From Liolophura sinensis (Eukaryota > Mollusca > Polyplacophora > Chitonida > Chitonidae), in contig NC_088300.1 of assembly GCF_032854445.1 (NCBI RefSeq), positions 25,341,608-25,405,607 on the forward strand: a DNA stretch of 64,000 nucleotides. The letters run 5' to 3'. The notes beneath the pieces were generated by a model, which did no database searches, was not told the DNA's origin, and saw only the letters and a program-made list of their open reading frames with translations. How positions within the stretch are numbered: position 1 is the stretch's first letter; every line of letters starts with the position of its first letter. Positions 11,271 to 22,724 of the stretch are shown in pieces. The position numbers were made by a program, and so were the translations under genes.

Positions 11271-12749
11271 AAACTGTAAATGCAGATGAAATTTTGCAGG
11301 AAATTAAATTCCTTGGTTGGAAAAGACGCAGTAAAACAACATACATATATACGGTGTTTTTAAACTTTGAAGTTTTGACGATTTCAGGAAAATTTATAAT
11401 GTAGAAATTGTTGTAGACAAGTCAGAACATAAGATTTCGACTGTAAACGAACTTGACGGACTCATGATGCACAACTATGCTCTTGGTATTCTTCAAACCT
11501 GGTGATGCAAAGTACACCCTTACCCTGATGGCAGTAAGCAATCATTGTGTTGGTTCATTTGTTTGATTCAAGAACATTCTGCGTTAATGTATAACTACAA
11601 TGCTTTAAGTAAGTCCATCAGGATTTCAGCTGCTATTTTCTTCTACAAGAGCTGAGTTTCGTTACAAAACGACTTACGCGTTCGACCGCGTCTGTGTCCA
11701 AGTACACTGCTTTGAATAAATAGGCCTTCTACAGGATTTCAGTTGTCACTTCGTTCTCCAAGAGCTGGCAATTTTTATACAATCCCAATACCTAAATAAA
11801 ACATCTATTGATTTACACACTATTAGAAGGGATCTGCTGAAAAGTATGCAGTATACATCAAGTTGAAGATCCCGGTCATGTCTCGGGGGTGAAAGGATAA
11901 GACCCCAGCTCTCTAGGCAAGCTTGGCGTAAAAAGGTCACTAACCTACAGTTCCCCGTATGGGTCGCCTGGTAAACAGGACAGGCCCACGTCGGTTAAAA
12001 CCATCTTCATTTAATCAAGCCAGCGATGTCCAACATCATCTACCTTGATTTACTGAGCCATATTAACTCTTAAAAAGCCTGAACTGTCCTTCATAAATAT
12101 GCATGATCCAAGATCCCACCAGATTCCACCTTAGTTACTGACACCGACAGTTCAAAACGACATGAAATGTGCTTTTGAACCGCTGAGGTGAGAAGTATGC
12201 GGTATGTGGAATAAATCTATTTCACGGTAGACGAGCGGGTGCAAAATATATCCCTGCACATTGTCGTGTTACGGGTTTATCTGGGGTACGGTCATTTTGA
12301 AAATATGCTCGATAGAAATTAATGGAGAAACAACAACAACATAGGCTATATCGATCGGCTTTTCGGTCTCTTTCGCTGTCACCGATATTGCCTGACAGCA
12401 CAAGGACATTCCGTTGATTGTTCATTTTAATAAAAGCACATCGATCACCGTTCATATCACTGCTTATTGCTGTTGTATAACTGTTGTGTCAAGGAATAAA
12501 TCGGATACGAACGAAAATGCATTTGCTTCTAAACAAGGAAACAAACTTAGAAGGGACAATCAATGATTGGTTGAAAATGTCCTGGCGGAAGTAAGCGGGC
12601 CGCAGCACCATTGGCTGTCGAAATGGTATGTTTCTGAAGACTTTCACATGAACAGTACAGCAAGGGTGATTAAGAAGCCTAAGTAGCAAGTATCAACCTT
12701 GCTGACATGAAGATGTTTAAAACACACCTTTGATCTTGTTTCACAAAGA
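11271..12749. other. Intergenic, no gene seen
   Basis: Several ORFs of 60-77 codons occur on the minus strand (11746-11940, 12222-12455, 12489-12689). None has a recognisable domain. I report no feature here. Confidence 0.4.
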
Positions 12750-12965
12750 CGCCTATCACCACCGCGGTCGCTCTGAGTTCAAGTCCAGATCATGCTTCAT
12801 TCCTGTTCAGTGGAATATGGAAAGACCTTTCAGCAACCTATGGATGGTCGTGTGGTTTTTCCGGGGCACTGACCTTTTTCATTTGACCATAATGCTGGCC
12901 GCCATCGTATAAGTGAAACATTCTTAAGTGCGACAAAAAAAAACCAATCAAGTAAATAAATGAAT
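12750..12965 (+). repeat. SINE family A, diverged
   Basis: Begins at CACCACCGCGGTCGCTCTGA (equivalent to the family's CACCAATGCGGTCGCTGTGA), keeps GTTCAAGTCCAGATCATGCT and TAATGCTGGCCGCCATCGTA, and ends CCAATCAAGTAAATAAATGA. The A-box end is lost. Confidence 0.9.
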
Positions 12966-13559
12966 ACAATTGATATAGGTGCGTGAAATTTCAATCTGTA
13001 TTTCAATTATTCGATACCTTTGCTGGCGATGCCGTAGTGCTGTAAATATTTAAAAGATATTATAAACATATAAATATAAATGAATATTGCATTCATTTGT
13101 ATGTAGGACTATGTTTTATGCGTTTTTCGAATTGTTCGAACTATTTCGTTTATTTTTGCCTCATGCCTTTCTGACTAAACAGCTCTTAACATCCTCCTAT
13201 GCCATCTTCTTTCTTTATATTTGCTTCAAGCGTGTAAATTCGAAAAGTGCAATGCGTCATTAAATGAATCTGTCAAAAACAGCATATCCTTGCAAATACG
13301 ATCCCTAATATTTGCTTTAATAAGTATATTTCTCATTGAAACATGCTAAGAATAAACCTTACTTTTATAGGTTAAACAGCGTGGAAATTCATCAAAACAC
13401 AAGCATGATCAGCAAAGCATCCCCATAGCCTGGGTTCTCTGCATATTTTTTTTTCATATTATTATTATTGTTTGTCAGAGTTATGTAAGTGGCTACCAAT
13501 TAAGCGGTTACATATACAGTTAGAATATAAACCGAAGAAAGGGAAAGAGACCGAACTTC
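12966..13559. other. Intergenic, no gene seen
   Basis: AT-rich spacer with no ORF above 60 codons that looks coding and no repeat that I recognise. Confidence 0.4.
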
Positions 13560-13780
13560 ATTGCTTATGTGTGACCATGTGCCCACTATCTCACTGTCGT
13601 CGCTCCCCTGACTTTACTCTGCCTGCTATAGTCTTCATATTATTACGATGACCACCCCGTTAACGGGAAAAAACAATAAAACCCAGTGTCGGGTCACGTC
13701 TTACACATTAAAACCGGTATTTTACACAATAGACGTCACCTGGGTGAACTGCACGCCCAGAAGACAGCACACGCTAGGGC
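13560..13780 (+). repeat. SINE family D body, no head
   Basis: CACTGTCGTCGCTCCCCTGA, CTTTACTCTGCCTGCTATAG and the downstream AAAACC-GGTATTTTAC segment align with 10125-10200 (CATTGTCGTCGCTGCTCTGA, ATGCTATGGTC, AAACCAGCATTCTGC). The tRNA-like head is absent. Confidence 0.65.
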
Positions 13781-14167
13781 TCGATAAGGCGTCCGTATGG
13801 TGTCTGGCATTCCGCGTCAGAGAGACAGTATATTGTGAGTTGGATCAACATGTTTCAAGGAGAAATCGTCAATAGCCTGTAGCTAAAGAAAATGCCACCT
13901 GAGTACCTACACTATCAGTTTGGGGAAAAAAAGACCATACAATCTGTATGGCAACTGTTCCTCCGCTTAAGCATTTTTCAAAGGTTTCCAGGAAGGTCAT
14001 CTACTGAAACCATATGGGTAACTATGATACCATCGATGATGGTAAGCTTTTCTGACGGCTAAGCCTGCAATGTGTGTCATTCATATGGCTGTATTCAATA
14101 ACACAAAGCCTGTTTGCGCACTTCTCTAATGTCATTCGGATACATGGCCATCCGTTATATATTCTCT

Positions 14168-14408
14168 CGTCGGCCGAGGTGTTTAGTGTGCCAGCGCGGC
14201 GCGGTGATGCAAGAGCCACTCACCAATGCTGTCACTGTCAGTCCAAGTTCAGCTCATGCTGGCTTCCTCTCCGGTCGTAGGTGGAAAGGTCTGTCAGAAG
14301 CCTGTGGATGGTTGTGGCTCTGGTCGGTTTACTACAAGCATAATGCTAGCCACCGTCATATAAGTAAAATACTCTCAAGTAAAAACACTTATCAAATAAA
14401 TAAATAAA
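14168..14408 (+). repeat. SINE family A
   Basis: Head AGGTGTTTAGTGTGCCAGCG, then CACTCACCAATGCTGTCACT, AGCTCATGCTGGCTTCCTCT, TAATGCTAGCCACCGTCATA, and tail CTTATCAAATAAATAAATAA. The 97-codon ORF crossing it is not a gene. Confidence 0.93.
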
Positions 14409-14409
14409 T

Positions 14410-14530
14410 TCAGTCGTTAAAGCGGCGTTCTCACCATGCGTTTATCGAGTCGATCCGTCGACTTCTACAAGCTGTACGAAGTTAGAACACGCCCTTATTT
14501 TATGTCATTATGGCATTCGATGGATACGGT
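14410..14530 (+). repeat. Dispersed repeat G, copy 2
   Basis: GTTAAAGCGGCGTTCTCAC, then GTCGACTTCTACAA and TTTTATGTCATTATGG align with the reverse complement of 11090-11270. It abuts the 3' tail of a SINE. Confidence 0.6.
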
Positions 14531-15242
14531 ACCTGAGTCCCTGCTGTCCATGATGGATTATTTCCGTGAGGTTTTCGGACATCTGTACGTAGTAACTTGA
14601 GTGAATTGATTCTAACTTCAAAAACTTAATATTTTCGTGTATAAGCGAAAAGTCCAATTTGTCGAGGATGGCGCGGAAGTCTCGTTACACATTTTGTTGG
14701 TTACTTACTGGTTACTGAGCAATTACGCCTCAGTTATGAATAATTACATAAACATACATGTTTCTAATATCTTGTACTAACTCCACCTCTAATGTTCCAC
14801 TATAATTACAACTTCCATAAATGCTTCCTTACGTGCTTCCTGAGCTAATAAATTAAGTCATGCTACCTATGCACACTGTACCAGACAGTTGATCGGTTTC
14901 CGTTGTTCTCTTCACTTACAACGACGAAAAGCTTGCTTCTAAAATCAATCTTTTTTTTTTTTTGTTTTAAAACGGATTTATCTTCAGGGTTAAACTGCCT
15001 TTTGTCTTCAGAAAACCAACTATAAGACATGTGACAATGCCTTAAAAATTACCCGTTTTACAGTACTTATTCCAATAATGAAGAGCTAGTTTATGTGACT
15101 GTTCCGTCTTCGTTCCTGATAATATCATCTTCACAGACCTGTTGCTATAGACATGACCACCTGTGACCACCCGGAACTATCAGTTTATCTTTGGGTTGTA
15201 TTCTTCGGTTGGTTTCCAAGTGAAAACATTTACAAGAATAAT
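14531..15242. other. Intergenic, no gene seen
   Basis: AT-rich spacer with a short poly-T run. Nothing recognisable. Confidence 0.4.
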
Positions 15243-15511
15243 TACTTATTTATTCATTTGGTTGATGTTTTACGCCGTACTCAAGAATATTTCACCTATA
15301 CGACGGCGGCCAGCATTATAGTTGGTGGAAACCGTGCAGAGCCCGGGGGAAACCCACGACCATTCGCAGGCTGCTGGCAGACATTCCCACGTACGGCCGG
15401 AGAGGAAGCCAGCATGAGCTGGACTTGAACTCACGGTGACCGCATTGGTGAGAGACTCCTGGGTCATTACGCTGCGCCAACGCGCTAACCAACTGAACCA
15501 CGGAGGCCCCT
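15243..15511 (-). repeat. SINE family A, full length
   Basis: The best-preserved reverse copy. The minus strand gives GGGGCCTCCGTGGTTCAGTT, then GGTTAGCGCGTTGGCGCAGC, TGAGTTCAAGTCCAGCTCAT, GTGGGAATGTCTGCCAGCAG, and CCGCCGTCGTATAGGTGAAA, ending ACGGCGTAAAACATCAACCA and AATAAATA. It carries A and B boxes of a tRNA-derived head. Confidence 0.96.
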
Positions 15512-15664
15512 ACAAGAATAATTACGTAGCAATTGTATTCTGCTGAATTTGAAAATATTAAAGACTAACAAACCATAGGGGAGTTTCGAGTTCGAACTCT
15601 TTTGTCGTAAAAGGTAAAAATACTGCTTCTGCATCATGTGACCTGTCAAAAATGTTAAGCAACT

Positions 15665-15955
15665 TTTGCTGACATTAATTACCGATAACCTGTCATATCA
15701 TATTCTGGATACACAAATGAAACCGCTTTCCTTCAGGAACTTCTTACATTCGCAAATGTTCACCAACCGTTTTTTCCACCGTTCGTCTATTCTAAGTAAT
15801 TTTGTGAAACTTTTTACCGGGGCCCATGTGATAGTAAATGTAATGAAGTATAGGTGTCTAACATTTCTAACAGGTCACATGGTACAATGTGGCATTTTTT
15901 TTTAAAGTCAGCGATAAAAGAGTGCGAGCTCAAAACTCCTCTAAATGTCTTTCGT
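15665..15955 (+). repeat. Dispersed repeat H, copy 2
   Basis: Partner of 8805-9085; shares TTTTGTGAAACTTTT, ACATTTCTAACAGGTCACAT, GGTACAATG and GTCAGCGATAAAAGAGTGCG in order. Two 60-80-codon ORFs inside are not preserved in the partner, so they are not genes. Confidence 0.78.
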
Positions 15956-15983
15956 TTCATTTATTTACCAATATATTAATTGT

Positions 15984-16085
15984 TTTATTTATTTATTCAT
16001 TGCTTAACGCCATACTGAAAATTTTTTCTTTACAATTCAGCTTTTATGGGTGGGGAAAACCTCAGAGCCCGGCGTAAACCAAACG
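15984..16085 (-). repeat. SINE family A-like, decayed
   Basis: Starts with TTTATTTATTTATTCATTGC then TTAACGCCATACTGAAAA and keeps TTTATGGGTGGGGAAAACCT and AGAGCCCGGCGTAAACC. This resembles the TTTATGGGTGG variant at 18018-18142 and 35484-35600 more than the main family. Confidence 0.6.
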
Positions 16086-17771
16086 ACCAAAGGAGTCTCG
16101 TTATCCCCGTTTTGTCACTAGGGCCCTACAAGAATGAATGAATTTGAATCCACACTTTTCGTGTTCTAGCCATTGAAAGGCTAAAACTGATGGACTGAGA
16201 ACTGTATCAAAATGCACGTGATACTGCGCTTGGATGACGTTTGCTATAAGTTTCTGAACAATTGTCACCTGAGCTACTTGAGAATTTCCGAGGCTTACAG
16301 AGAGAGGTGTGCATTATTCCGCCTACAAGAGCTGTTATTAATCAAACGAAGTCACCTACTTACCGTCAAATAGCCCTTGCCAGCTGGGTCTTAGAAGATT
16401 TTGGAACGGATAATACAGGATAGACATTTTATATTATGTAATAAACAACGTGGATTTTGACTATAGGTTGCCAACTTGAGACAACCTTGTTCTATCGTGA
16501 AAACGCCGACCACACCACATAGTGATACGACACGTAATACCTTTCAGAAAAAGGTCTTAAATGCGACCACCATTGTTTACATGTATGTCAGAATTTTTGG
16601 GATGTTATGTATGTGGTCCACACATTTTGGCTCTTATGAGGCAAAAACGGTGTTCCCCTTCCTGTCCGCGAAAGTAGATAACTCATCCAAAATTCTTAAA
16701 TCTGGCAAGGAGTGTTCTTTATATAATAGAATCTTACTTACTTTCTACCACCGGAAATTATGAAGAACATCGAAAGACGCCTACAGCTTTGTCTCTGTAA
16801 GGTCGAGGAATGGAAAGTGGAAAATGGTTTCCAAATCCAAAACCGTTGGTGTTCATATTTGCTGTCAACTGAAAACTCATCTTGATCCGGAGCTTAAACT
16901 ATCCCCAACCCAAACTAATATTTGATACACGTAAACATAAAAATTTCAGGTAGATAGATAGTCTTATGATATGGCAAAGCTGCGTCTGCGAATGAGTAGT
17001 GAGTCTCTCTTCTATCTTCTTGTATAATTTAAGTTCAGGACATGACTATACACTTGGCTCTATTGTACCCATATGTATTTTCTGCGCGTGCCTAGTGGGT
17101 AATAATATGTAAACTTCTTGTCTTTTTGGCAACAGTGATTAATCCATCGAAAGTTCAGCCGATCGAAGTAAACATTCGACGAATGTTGATTTTGTGTTTC
17201 AATTATTTCACAGCATCACTGTTGTGCTACAAATAAATATATAAAGGTATTTTGTTTATTTAATTATTTATTTGATTTGTGCCCTCAGTAAACCACTGAC
17301 CTTCGTTAGGTACATGACAAACCACTTGACCTAATATTGCAGCGAGCAACCTTTCTGAGAAACTGGGCCAGTAATGCCTCGTTTTCGAATTTTAGCTCGA
17401 TTTTTTTAGATATTTTATAAGCGTCTGTGATAACACGCTTTGTAGTTCCAACAGCATGCCTTCGCAGTAATATGGCTCAAATACTGCCAATGTGGAATTA
17501 AACTCTGACCATTCATTCATTCACTCATTCAAAACTCAGGTGTTTTACACAAGCTGATGACTGAGTGCACGAAATTGTTTTTTTTTTTTTTTGGAATCGT
17601 GACATTTTTAACCCGATCCTGAACCTGTAAATTTACCAGTCGTGAAAAGGCATGTTGATATGAAAACATTACATATTTCGTCAACATGTTTTTTAAGTTT
17701 GTTGGCGATTTCTTAATAACCTCTATATAATTTTTGCACCATCGTTGAAAGTCATTTATAAACATATTGGG
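16086..17771. other. Intergenic, mostly unassigned
   Basis: A 95-codon ORF (16476-16763, +) and a 124-codon ORF (17529-17903, -) have no domain that I can see; the latter runs through a SINE. The short piece 17276-17345 (AGTAAACCACTGACCTTCGT, ACATGACAAACCACTTGACC) looks like the interior of the variant SINE seen at 18018-18142. Confidence 0.4.
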
Positions 17772-17920
17772 AAGGTACGTGCGAAAGGCTGGTAGCAGCC
17801 TACGGATAGTCGTGGGTTTCCCCCGGTCTCTGCCCCACATAATGCGAACGCCGTCGTATAAGTAAAATATGATAATAATAGTGATTGCGGCGCAAAACAC
17901 CAATCAAATAAAAAAATATT
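17772..17920 (+). repeat. SINE family A, 5'-truncated
   Basis: AGGCTGGTAGCAGCCTACGG, GTCGTGGGTTTCCCCCGGTC, ACGCCGTCGTATAAGTAAAA and GGCGCAAAACACCAATCAAA are all family landmarks, with a small insertion (GATAATAATAGTG) before the tail. Confidence 0.92.
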
Positions 17921-18017
17921 GGAGCAAGGTCATATATAACCTCTCTGAAATGTACACACATGTCCACACGTCATTCATTCTGACGGATGGACCGTGCACC
18001 TTTAGGTTTCTGATTGT

Positions 18018-18142
18018 ATTTATTTATTCACCCATTTTTTCATTTATTTGATTGTTTATTTCAATGCTCAAAATGTTTCACTTATACGATGGCGCTCGGT
18101 TTTATGAGTGGATGATATCGCAATGCCTGGGATAAACCACTC
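18018..18142 (-). repeat. Variant SINE A (TTTTATGAGTGG type)
   Basis: TTTATTTGATTGTTTATTTC, AATGTTTCACTTATACGATG, GCGCTCGGTTTTATGAGTGG and GGATAAACCACTC. It matches 35484-35600 in GGCG-TCGGTTTTATG-GT, suggesting a separate subfamily with the same tail. Confidence 0.7.
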
Positions 18143-18709
18143 ACTCACAAATTTCTGACAAACCAACCCATCAGTGGCGCACAGGTATGCACGCCATTTC
18201 CAGAAGACAGGTGGCCTTCAAGGAACAACAGGTGGCACAAACAGCAGCACTAAGCCTTGTACAGAACATTTACTGAAGCCACGGCCAAGTCGGCTGTTTC
18301 TGATTTAAAATACAAGACAACAAATAATATAACTTTAGATATTTCATAAAAGATACGGAAACATAGCTAAACGGCCACGACCAATTTTTGTGTCGTGGCC
18401 GTTAACTCTGTAAATCAGCCTTCAACCCTGAACACCTACGAGGTCATCGTTTACATCATGTTAGAACAACCTGAAACACGGTGTTGCGTTATTTGTAGCC
18501 CACACAAAAGCACAGACAAAACAGTACTGGCATGATGTCAACAGAAACTGGTGCGTTTTCGGGTTACATAAATGCAGTAACTCGCGCCTTATTCTTTCAT
18601 AAGGGTGAAATGGCGGAACTTTCCATTCTCTCAGTGTGGGCGAGCTTACTTACTTTGAATTGCAATATCTTGGAAATTCTACATCATAAAATATATACGA
18701 AAGACGGTA
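18143..18709. other. Intergenic, no gene seen
   Basis: Contains the hairpin at 18370-18403. Otherwise unassigned. Confidence 0.4.
18370..18403. other. Perfect 12-bp GC-rich hairpin
   Basis: AACGGCCACGAC (18370-18381) is followed by a 10-base loop and its exact reverse complement GTCGTGGCCGTT (18392-18403). Pairing stops abruptly at both ends. No tail of T's or ORF boundary is nearby that would make it a known signal. Confidence 0.9.
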
Positions 18710-18965
18710 TCAAAACCGGGTAGGGTCATACCAAAGATTTTTATTGCTACCTCGCTTAGCGTTCATCACTCTGAGGCCAGAGAAAAGAAACAGAACTGCT
18801 TGACACGGTGTCAGTATCATGTCTGGCGTCGTCGGCATGATGCTTCGGTGGCGGCATGGACTACAAGAAAGCACAGTATATGTGTACACACACAATGGCT
18901 GCCTTATGATTGAAAAACTGTTATATACGACGTAATCCGCCAAGCGGTTATTCATACACACAAAA
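18705..18965 (+). repeat. SINE family B
   Basis: GGGTAGGGTCATACCAAAGA, CCTCGCTTAGCGTTCATCAC, ACACGGTGTCAGTATCATGT, GGCATGATGCTTCGGTGGCG and GGCATGGACTACAAGAAAGC follow the order seen in copies at 28575, 34735 and 41395. The tRNA-like head, seen best at 34002-34125, is missing. Confidence 0.88.
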
Positions 18966-19540
18966 ACCAAAAGGAATGCCTTTTAATTTTTGTGTGGGGT
19001 GCTTGTCGATGCATATATACATTTATTCCAGTGTTATTTTTACCTTTGAATTGTGAACAGAAAAGACACGTACACACCTCACACTAATTTTCTGCCCGAC
19101 AGGCCGTATGAACATTGAACTGTTCGTGAGTAGATCGTAGGCTTTCACACGGTTTTCTATCTAAGAAGAGTATCATGTGACCAGGTACCTCAGATCTGAC
19201 TGTATTGAGCGCCCACGCAGGTTTGTCTTAAGTTTTACTGATCATCTTTCTGCTAGGGTTTAGTTTTAAGCAAGGGAGCGTTTAGAATATGCAACCTTTC
19301 AATTGACCTTAATCTTTTTGAATACAGCATTTGAATGGCAAACCCTTCCGAAATCCTTGTACATTTCATTTGTATATACTCAGTAAAACTATAAAGTAAT
19401 CGAGGAGATATTAATGTAACGGGCAATATTCTGTACTGAGGCCTACATCTGTTCAAGGGTAATGAAGGTTCAAGATTTCACCGTCTTTATGAAAAAAAAG
19501 AGATAACTTCAACTTTGAAATTGTAAACTACCCCCATTCG

Positions 19541-19755
19541 ATCTATTTATTTATTTGATTATTGTTTTACGCCGTACCCTAGAATATTACACTTACACGA
19601 CGGCGGCCATCATTATGATGAAAGGAAACCGGACAGTGCCCAAATCCATGACCATCCGTAGGGTGCTGAGAGACCTTCCCATGTACGGCCGGGGTGGAAG
19701 CCAACCTAAACTGGGTTTGATCTCACAACGACAGCATTGGTGAAAGGTTCCCGGC
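19541..19755 (-). repeat. SINE family A
   Basis: Reverse copy: TTTATTTATTTGATTATTGT, TTTACGCCGTACCC, CGACGGCGGCCATCATTATG, GTACGGCCGGGGTGGAAGCC, and GACAGCATTGGTGAAAGG (B-box side). The head is truncated. Confidence 0.93.
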
Positions 19756-20539
19756 ACAAACCCACTGTGTATTTGTGCAGCAGTATACTAAAGGATTCTG
19801 TATATGGCGCACACATATCTGTGTTTGTAGCAATTTATTGACTAAAAACTAGTTTGTCGAGGATACTTCAAACACCTTCACTCCAAGTCCTTTATACTAT
19901 AAAAGGAGTACTACATCTTGTTGGCGTTTAAAGCGTTCAGGACATCAAACTATCTGTTTCATCTTCCCGTAATAGCGGTTGATAAAGAGTTTGAAAAGTG
20001 ATTTGAATGTCATGCCTGAAATATCGATTATCTTCCCTGCATTACTGAATACTGATTGACGCTCCTCTCTTGCATGTTACAAGCTTTACTTATTATTATA
20101 TAATTATTTCTTATATATTCTATTCGGAACTCATGTTTTGGGGTTGGCAAATGAGTACCATCATTTCAGGATTTACGAAACGATGGTTATGGTTACTCTG
20201 ATTTACGATTTTGATATGATACGATCCCGTGAAGCTTGTCGTTCATGCATCTGGTGGGCAAGTCAACAAAAGTCTCATGTGATCCATTTCCATCCGACCT
20301 CATTACCATCTTCCCACGATTTTTTTTTGTGTCGTTCGAAATAAATAACGGTGAACATTAGACACGGGGGGCAAAAGGGTATAATAACGGTGCGTCCAAA
20401 GATTCCGGATATTAAACCACAGAAGCCGAGAACGATGTTTTCACGTCATGTTGACGTAAATGACAAGAATAAATGTCCATGTTTTTAGCATAATGGCACC
20501 CGTGTGTGTTATCAGTGAACAATGTTTTTAATATCAAAG
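19756..20539. other. Intergenic, no gene seen
   Basis: Left flank of the segmental duplication. A 68-codon ORF at 20138-20344 shows no domain. Confidence 0.4.
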
Positions 20540-21560
20540 ATTACATCAAACCGAATATGATTCACAACGTTTTGCATCGGACAAAACAAACTGTTATGTA
20601 CCTGTAAAAAGCTGCGATAGCGCTCTGTTCACGCCTTATTCTCGATATCTTAGTGACATTAAGCTGTTGTCATCAAGTTTAGTTTCTAATTATAATGGCA
20701 CATAAGCCTGTAAATTGTATTAATAGTTTTATTATATATTCTGCGACCATATGTAAAAGTCCCTCTGGCCACGAGTGGTGCCTGTCTGTATCGGTCTAAA
20801 TGACACTAACAGAGATAAAAGATTAATGAAATGTTGGACATCACTCTCTGATCAGTTTTCAATCGCTGGCTTATCTACTCGCGAGACTTGTGGGTACTGT
20901 ACCATAAGCTGCAGTACATTTATTACCTGCATGTGATTGAATCATCATGTTTACATATTGGTGTCAAATCCCTAGACGGCTTTCTCTTTGTAATTTGCAA
21001 ATATGGACTGCGTAAGTGTTTTAGATAATTTTTCTGCAAGCTATAACATAAGAGCTATAGATTCAAGATCAAGAATTTGATTAGCAGTTTTGCTGAGACA
21101 AGACAAATGCGCTGTTGATGTTATATATATGCTCTGCATTCATTATGTGCACCTCGCACCCCTGCATGCACATTGGGCAGTACGACTAGAGGTTAGGCGT
21201 CTGTCTCCCAGTGACTGTCACGCAAGGTGTGGGTTCAAACCCGGCCTTGGGCAGAGGGTCTCTAGATTTCATCTGCTGCCATTCTCCTTGGGTTTTTGTG
21301 AGAATAAGCGGACCTCGGTGTTCGAGGGGGCCTATCGGCTTGATATCTTCAATTTCATAATAACACAGTGCGTGCAATAATTTTTTGAAAAATGGAAACG
21401 ATTTCCTATAATCTGTATAAAAATGAATAGATGACATTTTTTCTCATTCAAAGAAGTTTTCTGCGTTTTGTAGATCGATACATAGATTTCTGTTATGGGA
21501 ACTCCTTGTCTGAGCTTTTGTATTGACTTACAGCGCACATGTTTCCAGCCCTAAAGACTC
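20540..21560. repeat. Segmental duplication, copy 1, left part
   Basis: Block A (20540-20660: TCGGACAAAACAAACTGTTA, TAAGCTG-TGTCAT) matches 24355-24500. Block C (20735-21060: TGTTGGACATCACTCTCTGA, TCAGTTTTCAATCGCTGG, TTGAATCAT) matches 24785-25060. The SINE C at 21178 matches that at 25160. Block B (21370-21560: CATAAAAAT-like, TATTGACTTACAGCGCA) matches 24545-24740. The order is A-C-SINE-B here against A-B-C-SINE in copy 2, so the duplication has been rearranged. Confidence 0.85.
21178..21345 (+). repeat. SINE family C
   Basis: tRNA-derived head GGCAGTACGACTAGAGGTTA, GGCGTCTGTC and B box GTGGGTTCAAACCCGG, followed by CTTGGGCAGAGGGTCTCTAG and CCATTCTCCTTGGGTTTTTG. The partner in copy 2 of the duplication is at 25160-25310. 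Confidence 0.85.
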
Positions 21561-22269
21561 TCGCCAATTCTCCACACGAGGACAATTCTATGTGGTGGAT
21601 CAATTCTGTGTGGTGTAAATCCCCTGTAGCAATCTCATAATGTGCCAACAGGAATTCAACTGTGAGGCGCGTAATCTGTGAATCGTTCTGATTTCGTGTC
21701 AGTTGTTTTGTCGATAAAGATTAGATAACCCACGGTTATATGAGCCCTTTACAGTAATGTTGACACTGACGTAAACACATGTCCTGTTACAGCAATATAC
21801 TTGTTACTGGAATAGGCTTGAGTTCTGGAATATTCGGTGAGAAAGGAACCGCCAAATCGATTTTCCAGTAAATTTTCCATCAATGGTTTCTTCGACTGGA
21901 TATGACGGAAACCAAGTTAAATAAAAAGATCGACTTTGTCACAGATGTCGTAACCTTTATGCCAGGTAACCAAAGGGCAAAATCTTCACTTTCGTGAAAA
22001 AAGATAATCTTACCATCCGTGAATTTCATCGGTAATACCTTCTATCAAAGTGTTTAAGCCCCTTTCCTTTTTGTGGAATACCGGGCCTTTTGACATGTTT
22101 TAATCAACTCCTAATTCTTATACCAGGAAGCAATCCTGTGTCGTTCTAGATTTCACCTTGTAAATAAGAGGATTTCATCATGCAATCCACCTATTGTCAT
22201 TGTTGGGTAATTGACACGTGAAGGGCTTTGACCTTTTCCTTCCTTTTCCTTGTGCATTATGGGACATCA
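21561..22269. other. Intergenic, no gene seen
   Basis: Unassigned spacer inside the duplicated segment. It has no partner that I could align in copy 2. Confidence 0.4.
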
Positions 22270-22640
22270 GGACTCGGTTGCTCAAAAGCGTATTAACTTT
22301 AACATTACGTCAGGCTTAAATAGTAATGCACTCCTAATACGAGACCAAAATGAGACTTTAATCCAGACTACATACATCAGACTTAAATGATAATACACTC
22401 CTAATACAAGACCAAAATGGGACTGAGTCCAGACTATATACGTCAGATTTAAATGGTAATACACCCCTAATACAAGACCAAGATGGAACTTTAGTCTAGA
22501 CTTTAGTCAATATCATCAGAACCAGGTTGCTAAATAGCTTATTAATTTAACCTTAACCCAGACTTAAATCCTAATACACTGTTAGTAAAGTAATTTTAGA
22601 CTTTAGTCTGGACTAGTCAATACCAGGTTAAGTTCCAGTC
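22270..22640. repeat. MITE-like repeat with 66-bp internal units
   Basis: About four decayed units of roughly 60-66 bp carry ACTTAAATGATAATACACTC, CTAATACAAGACCAAAATGG and AGTCCAGACT. GGTTGCTCAAAAGCGTATTA (22277) recurs as GGTTGCTAAATAGCTTATTA (22533). TTTAGTCTGGACTAGTC closes the region. Such GGTTGC-and-AGTCTGGACT ends occur in animal MITEs, but I cannot fix the boundaries. Confidence 0.6.
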
Positions 22641-22724
22641 AATTCCACTCATAACGTCATAGCACCAATCTGCCGAAGATACCCTTGAGTGTGGACAATA
22701 CACCAATACTAGATATACAATTAT

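Noticed and set aside
17529-17903. 124-codon minus-strand ORF
   Set aside because: It starts in a family A SINE and has low-complexity lysine runs; no domain.
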